DNA from: Erythrobacter insulae
GTDB lineage: Bacteria; Pseudomonadota; Alphaproteobacteria; Sphingomonadales; Sphingomonadaceae
Assembly (NCBI RefSeq): GCF_007004095.1
Contig: NZ_VHJK01000001.1
Span: 2,298,501-2,362,500 of the forward strand
Direction: 5' to 3'
DNA length: 64,000 nucleotides
The notes under the pieces are model-generated. The model saw only the letters and a list, made by a program, of their open reading frames with translations. It had not been told where the DNA came from and did no database searches. Position numbers and translations under genes: made by a program. Below, piece by piece: positions 53,671 to 64,000 of this stretch; position 1 is the stretch's first letter, and each line of letters starts with the position of its first letter.

Positions 53671-55083
53671 TTACATATGAATAGGCTTACCCCGTACGCC
53701 CATAGCGGCTTCTTTAAGAGCCTCTGCATGGGTTGGGTGAGCGTGACAGGTATAGGCAATGTCTTCCGACGTAGCGCCGAATTCCATAGCGATACCGGCC
53801 TCTGCGATCATCGTGCCTGCGACACTCGCAATGCACCATACCCCCAAAACCCGGTCGGTTTCGGCATCGGCGATCACTTTCACGAAACCGTCAGGTTCAT
53901 GATTGGTTTTGGCCCGGCTGTTGGCCATCATCGGGAATTTGCCGATTTTGATCGCTTTCTTGTCGCCGCCAGCTTGTTCAATGGCTTGTTCCGTGGTCAG
54001 ACCGACGCCGGCGATTTCCGGGAGGGTGTAAACGACATTGGGGATTACATCGTGGTTCACGATGCCAGTCTCACCCGCGATATTTTCTGCCACGGCAATG
54101 CCTTCATCTTCCGCTTTATGAGCGAGCATAGGGCCGGGAACACAATCACCAATTGCCCAGACATTATCGACTGAAGTGCGGAAATCATGATGGATTTCGA
54201 TCTGTCCGCGCTGGTTGGTTTCAAGGCCAATCGCATCGAGACCAAGGCCGTCGGTATTCGGACGGCGACCGATAGAAACAAGCACGCAATCGACGTCCAT
54301 CGTCTCTGCATCTCCGCCCGCTGCCGGTTCCATCGTCAGGGTCGCGGTCTTGCCTTTGACGGTGACGCCGGTGACTTTGGTACCAAGCTTGAATTCGATG
54401 CCCTGCTTTTTGAAGATCTTGCGCGATTCCTTGCGGATATCACCGTCCAGACCGGGAAGGATCTCATCCAGATATTCGATGCAGGTCACCTCGGCTCCGA
54501 GCCGCCGCCAGACCGAACCAAGCTCAAGCCCGATCACACCGCCGCCAATGACGACCATCTTGTTCGGCACTTTTGACAGTTCGAGCGCGCCGGTGGAATC
54601 GACCACGATTTGCTTGTCATTATCGACCTCGACACCGGGAAGCGGCGTGACCGAAGAGCCGGTGGCAATGACGATATCTTTGGCTGTGACAGTCTCGTCG
54701 CCCACTTTCACGGTATGTGCATCCTGAAACGTGGCGTAGCCTTTCTTCCAGTCGACCTTGTTCTTCTTGAACAGGAATTCGATGCCTTTGGTCAGGCCAT
54801 CAACCGCATCGATGCGCTGCGCGTGCATCTTGTCGAGGTTGAGTTTTGGGGTCACGTCCACACCCATTTCAGCCATCGTGCCATTGGCAGCGGCGTCGAA
54901 ATATTCGGATGCGTGGAGCATCGCCTTTGACGGGATGCAGCCCACATTGAGGCATGTTCCGCCAAGAGTATCGCGCCCTTCGGCACAGGCGGTTTTGAGG
55001 CCCAACTGCGCCGCGCGTATCGCCGCGACATAGCCGCCGGGACCGGCACCGATAATAAGGACGTCGTAGTCGTATTCAGCCAT
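53671..55083 (-). CDS. lpdA: Dihydrolipoyl dehydrogenase (E3)
   Basis: E3 reoxidises dihydrolipoamide with NAD+. The 470-residue protein has the FAD motif IIGAGPGGYVAAIRAAQLG, the redox disulfide GGTCLNVGCIPSK (Cys44, Cys49), NAD motif VIGGGVIGLELGSVWRRLG, and the catalytic CHAHPTHAEALKEA. GGAGC ribosome-binding site. It lies 65 bp after odhB on the same strand and is the E3 of the adjacent oxoglutarate dehydrogenase. Confidence 0.98.
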   Translation of the reverse strand: MAEYDYDVLIIGAGPGGYVAAIRAAQLGLKTACAEGRDTLGGTCLNVGCIPSKAMLHASEYFDAAANGTMAEMGVDVTPKLNLDKMHAQRIDAVDGLTKGIEFLFKKNKVDWKKGYATFQDAHTVKVGDETVTAKDIVIATGSSVTPLPGVEVDNDKQIVVDSTGALELSKVPNKMVVIGGGVIGLELGSVWRRLGAEVTCIEYLDEILPGLDGDIRKESRKIFKKQGIEFKLGTKVTGVTVKGKTATLTMEPAAGGDAETMDVDCVLVSIGRRPNTDGLGLDAIGLETNQRGQIEIHHDFRTSVDNVWAIGDCVPGPMLAHKAEDEGIAVAENIAGETGIVNHDVIPNVVYTLPEIAGVGLTTEQAIEQAGGDKKAIKIGKFPMMANSRAKTNHEPDGFVKVIADAETDRVLGVWCIASVAGTMIAEAGIAMEFGATSEDIAYTCHAHPTHAEALKEAAMGVRGKPIHM

Positions 55084-55148
55084 TTTCTAGCTCCATGATC
55101 CCGTAATAGGTGGGATCGGAATTGTTTGGATCAACATGGTGCGTTCGA

Positions 55149-56387
55149 TCAAAGATCGATCAGCATCCGGGTCGGATCTTCGATTGCTTCCTTGATAATC
55201 TTGAGCGCGGTCACAGCCTCGCGGCCGTCGATCAGACGGTGGTCATAACTGAGCGCGATATACATCATCGGACGGATAACGATTTCCCCATCGACGACCA
55301 CAGCGCGGTCTTCGATCCGGTGGAGACCGAGCACGGCGCTTTGCGGCGGGTTGATGATCGGGGTGGACATCAGCGATCCGAACACGCCGCCATTTGAAAT
55401 GGTGAACGTTCCGCCGCTCATATCGGCCATGGTCAGCGTGCCTTCTTTGGCGCGGCTGCCGAAATCGGCGATATCTTTCTCGATCCGTGCAAAGCCTTTG
55501 TCCTGACAATCCCGGATTACCGGAACGACAAGGCCATTGGGCGCAGACACCGCGACCGAGATATCGACATAATCGTGATAAACGATCTCATCACCTTCGA
55601 TATACGCATTCACGCTCGGCACGTCTTTTAGCGCAAGGCACGCGGCCTTTGCGAAAAAGCCCATAAAGCCTAGGCGAATGTCGTGTTTCTTGGCGAACAT
55701 GTCTTTGTATTTCGTCCGCGCTTCGATCACGGCCGACATATCGACATCGTTAAATGTGGTCAGCAGCGCAGCCTGTTCCTGCGCGCCTTTCAATCGCTTG
55801 GCGATTGTCTGACGCATGCGGGTCATCTTCACGCGCTCTTCGCGGCGTTCGCCAGTAGCAGCTGGCGCCGGTGCAGAGGCGGCGGGCGCGGATGATGGTG
55901 CCGGCGCTGGATCGCTTTTTGCTTTGGCGGCGGCGATGACGTCTTCTTTGGTAAGACGGCCATCCTTGCCGGTGCCTTTGATTGTGCTTGGATCGACGCC
56001 GTGTTCCAGGACCGCCCGGCGCACAGCAGGCGACAGTGTCTGTGCAGCAGCGCTAAGCTCTTCGCTCGCGGTTTCGCGTTTCGCTTCGCCTTCAGCGCGT
56101 TTTTCCTGAGCGCGGGCAGGCTCTTCGCCTTTGGTCGCCGCGCCTGTCGCGCCTTCTTCGATCAATGCGATAACCGCACCAACCTCGACTGTGTCGCCGA
56201 CTTCGGCCTGATGTGCTGAAAGCACACCTGCGACAGGTGAGGGGACGTCAACCGCGACCTTATCGGTTTCAAGGCTGACGATAGGTTCATCGGCAGCGAC
56301 CGCGTCGCCCGGTTGTTTAAGCCATTCGCCGATGGAGCCTTCGGTTACCGACTCGCCAAGAGCCGGGACAGTGATTTCAGTAGCCAT
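55149..56387 (-). CDS. odhB: 2-oxoglutarate dehydrogenase E2 (dihydrolipoyl succinyltransferase)
   Basis: E2 transfers the succinyl group to CoA. The 412-residue protein has one lipoyl domain (lipoyl Lys43 in [10 protein letters not shown]), an Ala/Pro/Glu-rich linker, a peripheral subunit-binding domain ([33 protein letters not shown]), a second Ala/Pro linker, and the catalytic domain with the end [19 protein letters not shown]. Single lipoyl domain as usual for OdhB. GAGGAA ribosome-binding site. Confidence 0.98.
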   Translation of the reverse strand: MATEITVPALGESVTEGSIGEWLKQPGDAVAADEPIVSLETDKVAVDVPSPVAGVLSAHQAEVGDTVEVGAVIALIEEGATGAATKGEEPARAQEKRAEGEAKRETASEELSAAAQTLSPAVRRAVLEHGVDPSTIKGTGKDGRLTKEDVIAAAKAKSDPAPAPSSAPAASAPAPAATGERREERVKMTRMRQTIAKRLKGAQEQAALLTTFNDVDMSAVIEARTKYKDMFAKKHDIRLGFMGFFAKAACLALKDVPSVNAYIEGDEIVYHDYVDISVAVSAPNGLVVPVIRDCQDKGFARIEKDIADFGSRAKEGTLTMADMSGGTFTISNGGVFGSLMSTPIINPPQSAVLGLHRIEDRAVVVDGEIVIRPMMYIALSYDHRLIDGREAVTALKIIKEAIEDPTRMLIDL

Positions 56388-56432
56388 TTTGCATATTCCT
56401 CAGCGTGTTACTGGGGTGAATTGGATTGATTG

Positions 56433-59246
56433 TTAAGCGATGCCGAGAGCATCAGCGACAAGCGCCTCTTGCTGTTCGATATGACGTTTCGCCAGACCAG
56501 TTGCCGGAGACGCCGCCGCATCGCGGCCCGCATAAATGGGGCGCATTCCGGTGTGCCCGGCCTGTGTGAGCGAATCCTCGATCTGGTTTTGAACAAAGAA
56601 CCACGATCCGTTATTCTTGGGTTCTTCCTGACACCAGATCACATCTTTCAGGTTGGTCATCCGTTTAAGACGAACCGCCAATGGATCACCGGGGAACGGA
56701 TAAAGCTGCTCGATCCGAACGATCGAGACATCTTTCAGCCCCTCTTCCTCGCGCTTTTCATACAGATCGTAATAGACCTTGCCTGAACACAGAACCAGAC
56801 GTTTTACATCCTTGTCTGCGATCTCGGTCAGGTCGGATTTGATCCGCTTGAACTGCCCGTCGGCCTGAAATTCCTCGCGCGTGCTTTTCGCCAGAGGGTG
56901 CCGGAGCAACGATTTCGGCGTCATGATAATCAGCGGTTTACGGAAAGATCGCAGCATCTGGCGGCGCAGAACGTGAAAGTAATTCGCCGGGGTGGTGATG
57001 TTGCAGACCTGGATATTGTCGTTCGCGCACAATTGCAGGAACCGTTCGAGACGAGCGGAGGAGTGCTCCGGCCCCTGACCTTCATAACCATGCGGGAGCA
57101 GCATCACGAGGCCGTTGGCACGCAGCCATTTTGCTTCGCCTGCGGCAATGTACTGATCAATCATGATCTGAGCGCCGTTAGCGAAATCGCCAAATTGCGC
57201 TTCCCACAGGACCAATGTTTTCGGATCCGCCATGGCAAACCCGTATTCAAAGCCAAGCACGCCGTATTCGGACAGGGTGGAATCGTGCACTTCGAATTTT
57301 CCGTGGGGCAGGGTGTTCAAAGGGATATACTTGTGTTCGCTTCCCTGATCGACCCAAACGGCGTGGCGCTGAGAAAATGTGCCGCGGCCGCTATCCTGGC
57401 CTGAAAGGCGGACATTGTAGCCCTCCATCACCAGGCTGCCGAATGCCAGCGCTTCTGCGGTGGCCCAGTCAAAGCCTTCGCCGCTGGTAAACATTTCACC
57501 CTTGGCCTTGAGCACGCGGCCCAGAGTTTTGTGGATGTTCACATCATCGGGAACCTCGGTCAAAACGCGGCCAAGGCTATCGAACATTTTTGGTTCAATC
57601 GCGGTTTCGATGTTTCGGCGCGCGGTTTCGGGATCAGCAGGTTTATTAAGGCCTGCCCAGCGGCCACCGAACCAGTCGGCTTCGTTGGGATTATAGCTTT
57701 TTGCCGCTTCAAACTCCTCTTCGAGTTGCGCGACGAATTCGCCGGCCACCTCTTCGCGGTGACCTTTATTGATTACACCTTCTTCGATCAGCCGATTTTC
57801 GTAAAGCACGCTCACTTTGGGGTGCTTGCGAATAACGTCATACATCAAAGGCTGGGTGAATTTCGGTTCGTCACCTTCGTTGTGACCAAACCGGCGGTAG
57901 CACCACATATCGATCACAACATCGCGGCCAAATTTCTGACGGTATTCAATCGCCAGTTTACAAGCGAATGTCACCGCTTCGGGATCATCGCCATTCACGT
58001 GCAGGATCGGCGCCATGATGCCTTTCGCAACATCAGACGGGTAGGGCGAAGATCGCGCAAATTTAGGCGAGGTGGTGAAGCCGATCTGGTTGTTAATGAT
58101 AAAGTGCAAACAACCGCCTGTGTCGTATCCGGGCACGCCAGATAACGAAAGGCTCTCCCAAACAACACCTTGCCCGGCAAACGCTGCATCGCCGTGGATC
58201 AAGACAGGCAGCACTTGTTCGGTGGTTTTGCCATCACGAACCATTTGCTGTGCACGGGTTTTGCCGAGCACAACCGGGTTCACCGTCTCAAGGTGCGACG
58301 GGTTTGGAACCAGTGACATGTGGACTTCGATGTCATCGAATGTGCGGTCGGTGCTTGTGCCGAGGTGGTATTTCACATCGCCCGATCCGCCGACATCTTC
58401 GGGATTGGCAGAGCCGCCCGAAAATTCGTGGAAGATCACCTTGTATGGCTTGGCCATAACATTCGCGAGGACATTAAGCCGCCCACGGTGGGCCATGCCG
58501 TAAATGATCTCGCGCACGCCATCGCTGCCGCCATGTTTGATCACCGCCTCAAGCGCAGGGATCATCGACTCCCCGCCATCAAGGCCGAAACGCTTGGTCC
58601 CGACATACTTGCGGCCGAGGAATTCCTCATACTGCTCACCGCGCAGCACCGCTGCGAGGATGGCTTTCTTACCCTCCGGCGTAAACTGGATCGTATCGCC
58701 GGGGCTTTCAAATTTATCCTGAAGGAAACGCCGCTCTTCCGTGTCGGCGATATGCATGTATTCGAGGCCGACTTTGCCGCAATACACTTCTTTCAGCCGT
58801 TTGAAGAGCTCACCAACGGTGGTCCAGTTCATGCCGAGCACGCCGCCGACATAAACTTCCAGATTTTCTTTGCCAGCTAGGCCATGAAATTCGAGCGTCA
58901 AATCCTGCGGGACTTCCCGTTTCTTTGACAGGTCCAACGGATCAAGATCCGCCGCAAGGTGGCCGCGCACACGGTACAGGCGGATCAACGTCATCGCCGC
59001 AATCGAATTGGCCGAAGCCTCCTCGATTGCCTTGGGATCAAGCGCTTTGCCTGCTTTGTGTGCCGCTTTGCCGACTGCGTCTTTCACATCGGAAAGGCGC
59101 ATCTGCGTCGGATCCATCGCGGTGGTCAGATCGGCGCTGGTATCGCTGACCTGATCAAGCCATTTGGGATTGCCCCAGGACGGGCCGGGTTGCGGCCCTT
59201 CCTGATCGGACATTTGCGGCAGAAATTCGTGTGTTTCGTTACCCAT
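56433..59246 (-). CDS. odhA: 2-oxoglutarate dehydrogenase E1
   Basis: E1 decarboxylates 2-oxoglutarate with thiamine diphosphate. The 937-residue protein has an N-terminal E2-binding region, LRLYRVRGHLAADLDPLDL-like segment, GMAHRGRLNVLANVMAKPY, HGDAAFAGQGVVWESLSLSG with NNQIGFTTS (ThDP region) and the pyrimidine domain SGQDSGRGTFSQRHAVW and LPHGYEGQGPEHSSARLERFLQL. Full length. GGAG ribosome-binding site. Followed by odhB after 45 bp. Confidence 0.99.
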   Translation of the reverse strand: MGNETHEFLPQMSDQEGPQPGPSWGNPKWLDQVSDTSADLTTAMDPTQMRLSDVKDAVGKAAHKAGKALDPKAIEEASANSIAAMTLIRLYRVRGHLAADLDPLDLSKKREVPQDLTLEFHGLAGKENLEVYVGGVLGMNWTTVGELFKRLKEVYCGKVGLEYMHIADTEERRFLQDKFESPGDTIQFTPEGKKAILAAVLRGEQYEEFLGRKYVGTKRFGLDGGESMIPALEAVIKHGGSDGVREIIYGMAHRGRLNVLANVMAKPYKVIFHEFSGGSANPEDVGGSGDVKYHLGTSTDRTFDDIEVHMSLVPNPSHLETVNPVVLGKTRAQQMVRDGKTTEQVLPVLIHGDAAFAGQGVVWESLSLSGVPGYDTGGCLHFIINNQIGFTTSPKFARSSPYPSDVAKGIMAPILHVNGDDPEAVTFACKLAIEYRQKFGRDVVIDMWCYRRFGHNEGDEPKFTQPLMYDVIRKHPKVSVLYENRLIEEGVINKGHREEVAGEFVAQLEEEFEAAKSYNPNEADWFGGRWAGLNKPADPETARRNIETAIEPKMFDSLGRVLTEVPDDVNIHKTLGRVLKAKGEMFTSGEGFDWATAEALAFGSLVMEGYNVRLSGQDSGRGTFSQRHAVWVDQGSEHKYIPLNTLPHGKFEVHDSTLSEYGVLGFEYGFAMADPKTLVLWEAQFGDFANGAQIMIDQYIAAGEAKWLRANGLVMLLPHGYEGQGPEHSSARLERFLQLCANDNIQVCNITTPANYFHVLRRQMLRSFRKPLIIMTPKSLLRHPLAKSTREEFQADGQFKRIKSDLTEIADKDVKRLVLCSGKVYYDLYEKREEEGLKDVSIVRIEQLYPFPGDPLAVRLKRMTNLKDVIWCQEEPKNNGSWFFVQNQIEDSLTQAGHTGMRPIYAGRDAAASPATGLAKRHIEQQEALVADALGIA

Positions 59247-59308
59247 AGGGTGCTCCGTGGGGAGGAGAGGAAGGCGAGGTTACGCCAATTGTTTTTGCCT
59301 GATCGCGG

Positions 59309-60199
59309 TTATGCGAGCTCTTTCAACATCGCGTCGAGCGTGGTTCCAAGCTCGCTGGGCGAGGGGGAAACGCGGATGCCCGCATCTTCCATCGCCGCGA
59401 TCTTGTCATCCGCGCCGCCTTTGCCGCCGGACACAATCGCGCCTGCGTGACCCATGCGGCGACCCGGAGGCGCCGTGCGGCCCGCAATAAAGCCGACGGT
59501 CGGCTTGCTGCGGCCTTTGGCAGCTTCGGCTTTCAGGAATGCGGCCGCTTCTTCTTCAGCCGATCCGCCGATTTCGCCAATCATGATGATCGATTTGGTT
59601 TCGGGATCATCAAGGAACAGGTCGAGCACGTCGATAAAGTTGGTTCCGTTCACGGGATCGCCGCCAATGCCGACAGCCGTGGTCTGACCAAGGCCGACCA
59701 TCGTGGTCTGATGCACGGCTTCATAAGTCAGCGTGCCGGAGCGGCTGACAACGCCAACGGAGCCCTTTTTGAAGATCGAGCCGGGCATGATGCCGATTTT
59801 GCATTCATCAGGGGTCAGAACGCCGGGGCAATTCGGGCCGATCAGGCGCGATTTGCTTCCGGTGAGCGCAGCCTTTGCGCGAACCATATCGAGTACGGGA
59901 ATACCTTCGGTGATACAGATGATAAGCTCGATCTCGGCATCGATAGCTTCGCAGATGGCATCGGCGGCAAAGGGCGGCGGCACGTAAATGCAGCTGGCAG
60001 TTGCGCCGGTCGCTTCCTTCGCTTCTTTTACGGTGTTGAACTGCGGCACGCCAACATGCGTGGTGCCGCCTTTACCAGGAGTAACGCCAGCAACCATTTG
60101 CGAGCCATAGGCGATAGCCTGCTCGGTATGGAATGTGCCGGTGTTGCCGGTCATCCCTTGGGTGATGACTTTGGTGTCTTTATTTATGAGGATGGACAT
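59309..60199 (-). CDS. sucD: Succinate-CoA ligase alpha subunit
   Basis: SucD binds CoA and carries the phosphohistidine of succinyl-CoA synthetase. The 296-residue protein has [73 protein letters not shown] and the catalytic His in [16 protein letters not shown]. Full length. CGGAG ribosome-binding site. Its partner sucC is not adjacent, which is unusual. Followed by odhA after 62 bp. Confidence 0.98.
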   Translation of the reverse strand: MSILINKDTKVITQGMTGNTGTFHTEQAIAYGSQMVAGVTPGKGGTTHVGVPQFNTVKEAKEATGATASCIYVPPPFAADAICEAIDAEIELIICITEGIPVLDMVRAKAALTGSKSRLIGPNCPGVLTPDECKIGIMPGSIFKKGSVGVVSRSGTLTYEAVHQTTMVGLGQTTAVGIGGDPVNGTNFIDVLDLFLDDPETKSIIMIGEIGGSAEEEAAAFLKAEAAKGRSKPTVGFIAGRTAPPGRRMGHAGAIVSGGKGGADDKIAAMEDAGIRVSPSPSELGTTLDAMLKELA

Positions 60200-60234
60200 T
60201 CAAAAGCTCCGTAGTGGGTATTTGTGGATCAGCT

Positions 60235-60693
60235 TCAACCGAGCCATACGCCGCGGTCATAAACCTTGAGGCTGTATTCGTCGGTGCGCTGCATTGCGCG
60301 GTTCGTGGCACACAAAGTGAAATGCGATCTTGCGCCAGCTAGAAAAGTATCGTCGTTAAAAGTCGTCCGGTATGGATCGTTCTGGCTCGCAATAGCCAGA
60401 TCGAAACACGTGCGGGCGAGGTCGATGTTGGCATCGCTATCGATTTCAGGCCCATCGAGCGCAGCATAGGTGCGGATCAGCCGGGTACGGACCTGCGCGC
60501 GCCAGTTGGTGCAGGCGCGGTATTCGGTGCCATCGGCAAGCGTGAACATCCGGGTGTCCATGCAATAGACGCGTTGTTCCTGCGGGACGTCAGGCGCAAA
60601 ATCCTCTGCGATCTCCGCACGATCAATCTCACGCGCGGAAACCGGCGCGCAAAGCACGCTGATCAACAAAATTGAGGCAAGTGCCTTATGCAA
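60235..60693 (-). CDS. Small secreted hypothetical protein
   Basis: The 152-residue protein starts MHKALASILLISVLCAPVSA with a signal peptide cleaved near SARE. The mature part has four Cys (YCMDTR, RACTNW, ARTCFDLAIA, TLCATN), suggesting two disulfides in the periplasm. No domain was recognised. It lies 35 bp before sucD in the same direction and after another secreted hypothetical protein. The two sit where sucC would be expected. Confidence 0.7.
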   Translation of the reverse strand: MHKALASILLISVLCAPVSAREIDRAEIAEDFAPDVPQEQRVYCMDTRMFTLADGTEYRACTNWRAQVRTRLIRTYAALDGPEIDSDANIDLARTCFDLAIASQNDPYRTTFNDDTFLAGARSHFTLCATNRAMQRTDEYSLKVYDRGVWLG

Positions 60694-60726
60694 AACAGAC
60701 CTTCGTATCTTTGATTATGAGGATGC

Positions 60727-61391
60727 TCATGGTTGTTCGCTGTCCTGATTTGATTGTTCAGGCGTGAATTTGCGGAAACTTAAAATATAGAATCCGGGAT
60801 AGAATACGTCGTCGGGCAGGTCAGTCTGACCCGTAAATGAATTGGTATAGCGCGCGATGGTGCGAATATGGGTGGGTGAGATCTTGTCCCACACCCATGT
60901 GCCATTGCGCAGGTCGCCCGGAGAATTGCCAATCCCGGCATCGACGTCTTTGCCGAACACCGCGCCCAACAGCTTGCCAGAGGGCATAAAAGGGAGATCG
61001 GGCACCATTGTCACGCACAGGTATTCGGTCGCGCCGATATTACCTTGTCCTTCAACATACACCGAAGGCTGGCCATCCACAGCCTCCATGCTCCGGATCG
61101 CCATAAACTGGATAAGCTCCATGCCTTCGACCGTCTTGGTAAAGACGTTGACGTTGGCTTGGAGCCCTTGTTCTTCGGCTTTAAACTTTGCCGCATGATT
61201 GGCCAAAACAGGGTCGTTGACGTCGCGCTTTACCCAATCGACGCTCAGCATATCGCCTTCGGGAGCAAAGCCATTAACAGCCGGACAGTCCAGAATGTGC
61301 GCTTCCATTGCTTCTACATACACCAGCGTGGCATCATGTGCCGCCGCTGGTGCTGCGAAAACTGTCAGGCAAAAGAGTGGAAAAAACCGCA

Positions 61392-61392
<1 letters not shown>
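60727..61392 (-). CDS. Secreted hypothetical protein
   Basis: The 221-residue protein starts MRFFPLFCLTVFAAPAAAHD with a clear signal peptide. The mature protein has VYVEAMEAHILDCPAVNGFA and YLCVTMVPDLPFMPSG; Cys pairs suggest disulfides. Predicted periplasmic, beta-rich in the middle, no recognised family. Its ATG shares a base with the mdh stop (TGATG), so it is translationally coupled to mdh. Confidence 0.75.
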
Positions 61393-62399
<1,007 letters not shown>

Positions 62400-62644
62400 C
62401 TATTCAAATGCGCGAGCCCCGTCCCGTGTGGCGATGGCATATGAACGTGTTGAGGGACGGGTTAGGCGGATGGATAGTCTATTGCAACCAGCAAAACACC
62501 TTAAGTGACAACTATCTTTGCACATAGTTCGCAGTTGCAGTAAGGGATGCTGATCTCGTTGATCGGAATGGTGATTGGGCGGGTCAAGGCGCCGGCCAAC
62601 GCAAATTTGAATGTAGAGGGTCGGAACCGGTCCGGCAGCCGCAA

Positions 62645-64000
62645 TCAGCCTGTAATCTTCATCGGTTCGCCATCGCTTTCCTGAGCAAGAAGCATGGCAG
62701 CCAGATAATCCGGCACAGCGCGGCTGAAATAGAACCCTTGTCCAAGGGTACACCCGGCTTGGCGCACGGTTTGAACCTGGTCGATGGTCTCAAGGCCCTC
62801 GGCCACGATCTCCATCTCCAGCGTCGAACCCATTTCGGCCACGGCACGGATAATCGCGTCGCTTTTGCGCCCAACATTCGCGCCAGAGACAAAGCTGCGA
62901 TCCACCTTGATTTTGGTGAATGGATATTTGTTGATGTAGCCCAGCGATGAATAACCGGTGCCGAAATCATCAAGTGCGAACTTCACGCCGATATCGGTCA
63001 GTTCCTGAATGAAATTGGCTGTCGCGTGGTTATCCTCGATAAACAGGCTTTCGGTCACTTCCAGCTCGAGCCGGTGGGGGTCGAGGCCCGCTTCTTTCAA
63101 TGCGTTGCGGATGCCCAATGCAGCGCCCGGAGCGCGGATTTGCAGCGGTGAAAGGTTCACCGCAAGCGTGACGTCCTCTGGCCACGTTGCCGCGACCCGC
63201 GCTGCTTGAGCAGTGATCCAGTTGCCCAAGGTCACGATAACACCGGTTTCCTCGGCGACCGGGATGAATTCATCTGGGCGAAGTTCGCCTTTGACCGGAT
63301 GGAACCAGCGCACGAGAGCTTCGAAAGTGCGAATTCTACCTGTTTCCAGATCCACTATGGGTTGGAAAAAGATCGAGAGTTCATCACGTTGAAGCGCTGC
63401 TCGCAGTTCGTCTTCAATCTCGCGCCGCCGGACAAGATCGCGGGTCATCGAGCTGTCGAAGAACTGCGTTTGTCCACGGCCGCGAATTTTGGCGTGATAC
63501 AGCGCAAGATCGGCGCTTTGCATCAAAGTATCGGTGTCTTTGCCGTCTTCTGGTAGCAAGGCGACACCAACCGAAGCTCGGACTTCCAGACGCTCTCCGT
63601 CAATCCGCATCGGCCCCATGATCTCGGCATGGATTTCGCTCGTGATAAGCTGGGCATGTTTGCGATCTTCAATCGGGCAGAAAATCACAAACTCATCTCC
63701 GCCAAAGCGAGAGACGGTTGATCCGTTAGGGCTGACTTCGTTCAGCCGGCGTGCAACTTCGCTCAAAACCCGGTCACCGATCGGGTGGCCAAGCAGATCG
63801 TTCACCTCTTTGAACCGGTCTAGATCGATCCAGATGAGGGCAAGATTGCTATCCTGTTCCAGGCTCATCATGGTTTCAACCATCGCGTGGTTCAGGCCTG
63901 CCCGGTTAGCCAGCCCAGTGACGACATCGGTTCGCGCCAGCACTTTCATTTTCTCGGCCAGTTTCGCGCTGGTTTCCGCCGCAGCGATGGAATCGCGCAA
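62645..64000 (-). CDS. GGDEF-EAL cyclic-di-GMP signalling protein (N-terminus outside window)
   Basis: The last 451 residues are in the window. The GGDEF domain begins near DVVTGLANRAGLNHAMVETM and has the complete motif RFGGDEFVIFC. The EAL domain has FEALVRWFHPVKGE, LAVNLSPLQIR, LEVTESLFIED, and DDFGTGYSSLGYINKYPFTKIKVD. Both active-site signatures look intact, so it may both make and break c-di-GMP, or be GTP-regulated. Any sensor domain lies beyond the window edge. The stop is about 290 bp from the mdh start. Confidence 0.95.
   Translation of the reverse strand: MRDSIAAAETSAKLAEKMKVLARTDVVTGLANRAGLNHAMVETMMSLEQDSNLALIWIDLDRFKEVNDLLGHPIGDRVLSEVARRLNEVSPNGSTVSRFGGDEFVIFCPIEDRKHAQLITSEIHAEIMGPMRIDGERLEVRASVGVALLPEDGKDTDTLMQSADLALYHAKIRGRGQTQFFDSSMTRDLVRRREIEDELRAALQRDELSIFFQPIVDLETGRIRTFEALVRWFHPVKGELRPDEFIPVAEETGVIVTLGNWITAQAARVAATWPEDVTLAVNLSPLQIRAPGAALGIRNALKEAGLDPHRLELEVTESLFIEDNHATANFIQELTDIGVKFALDDFGTGYSSLGYINKYPFTKIKVDRSFVSGANVGRKSDAIIRAVAEMGSTLEMEIVAEGLETIDQVQTVRQAGCTLGQGFYFSRAVPDYLAAMLLAQESDGEPMKITG

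Noticed and set aside
53059..54174. Plus-strand open frame of 371 codons across the DUF4403 and lpdA genes
   Set aside because: It spans the junction of two supported minus-strand genes and has no motif.

Overview
The window looks like chromosomal DNA of an alphaproteobacterium of the order Sphingomonadales, most probably Erythrobacteraceae (Erythrobacter-like). This is an inference from gene content and order: a long str-S10-spc-alpha ribosomal cluster, the odh/suc/mdh TCA block, TspO, TrhO, ApaG, UbiK and SulP genes, and GC-rich codon use. No rRNA gene, tRNA gene, CRISPR array or complete insertion sequence was found.

Layout. 1-26 kb is a mixed metabolic region. It holds a pirin gene (cut by the window edge) divergent from a LysR regulator, a STAS-like gene with the remnant of a tandem duplicate, a GST-TrhO pair, ilvE preceded by a small terminator-ended RNA, tlyA, a cysteine-repeat lipoprotein, tspO, ubiK, an S9 peptidase-recO-leuB-glycosyltransferase run, a convergent PMT-type mannosyltransferase, metZ, a SulP transporter, a DsbA-like isomerase, apaG, a second LysR gene and a GNAT gene. 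22.2-25.7 kb is accessory in character: two small hypothetical genes, a mosaic of dispersed GC-rich palindromic repeats, and a clearly AT-richer three-gene operon of unknown function (24084-25637) ending just before the ribosomal cluster. This operon is the best candidate here for an undescribed system.

26.0-47.5 kb is the translation cluster: rpsL-rpsG-fusA-tuf, then rpsJ-rplC-D-W-B-rpsS-rplV-rpsC-rplP-rpmC-rpsQ-rplN-X-E-rpsN-H-rplF-R-rpsE-rpmD. After a terminator and a gap of about 640 bp come rplO, secY, adk, an inserted SRPBCC gene, and rpsM-rpsK-rpoA-rplQ with a strong terminator. Individual ribosomal proteins carry unusual extensions, notably S5 (acidic plus RGG-like N-terminus) and L3 (acidic tail). 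Most start codons in the cluster have clear Shine-Dalgarno sequences and several neighbours overlap, as expected for translational coupling.

47.5-62.4 kb holds two paralogous secreted basic proteins, then a long minus-strand array. Reading along that strand it runs mdh, two secreted hypothetical proteins, sucD, odhA, odhB, lpd, a DUF4403 lipoprotein, an amidase, a PepSY protein and a TRIC-like channel. Together mdh, sucD, odhA, odhB and lpd cover the 2-oxoglutarate to succinate step and malate oxidation; sucC is not where it would be expected. The window ends inside a GGDEF-EAL cyclic-di-GMP protein.

Start codons were chosen by Shine-Dalgarno sequence, signal peptide and family N-terminus, so many differ from the longest open frame. 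Family assignments come from reading motifs; no database search was possible.
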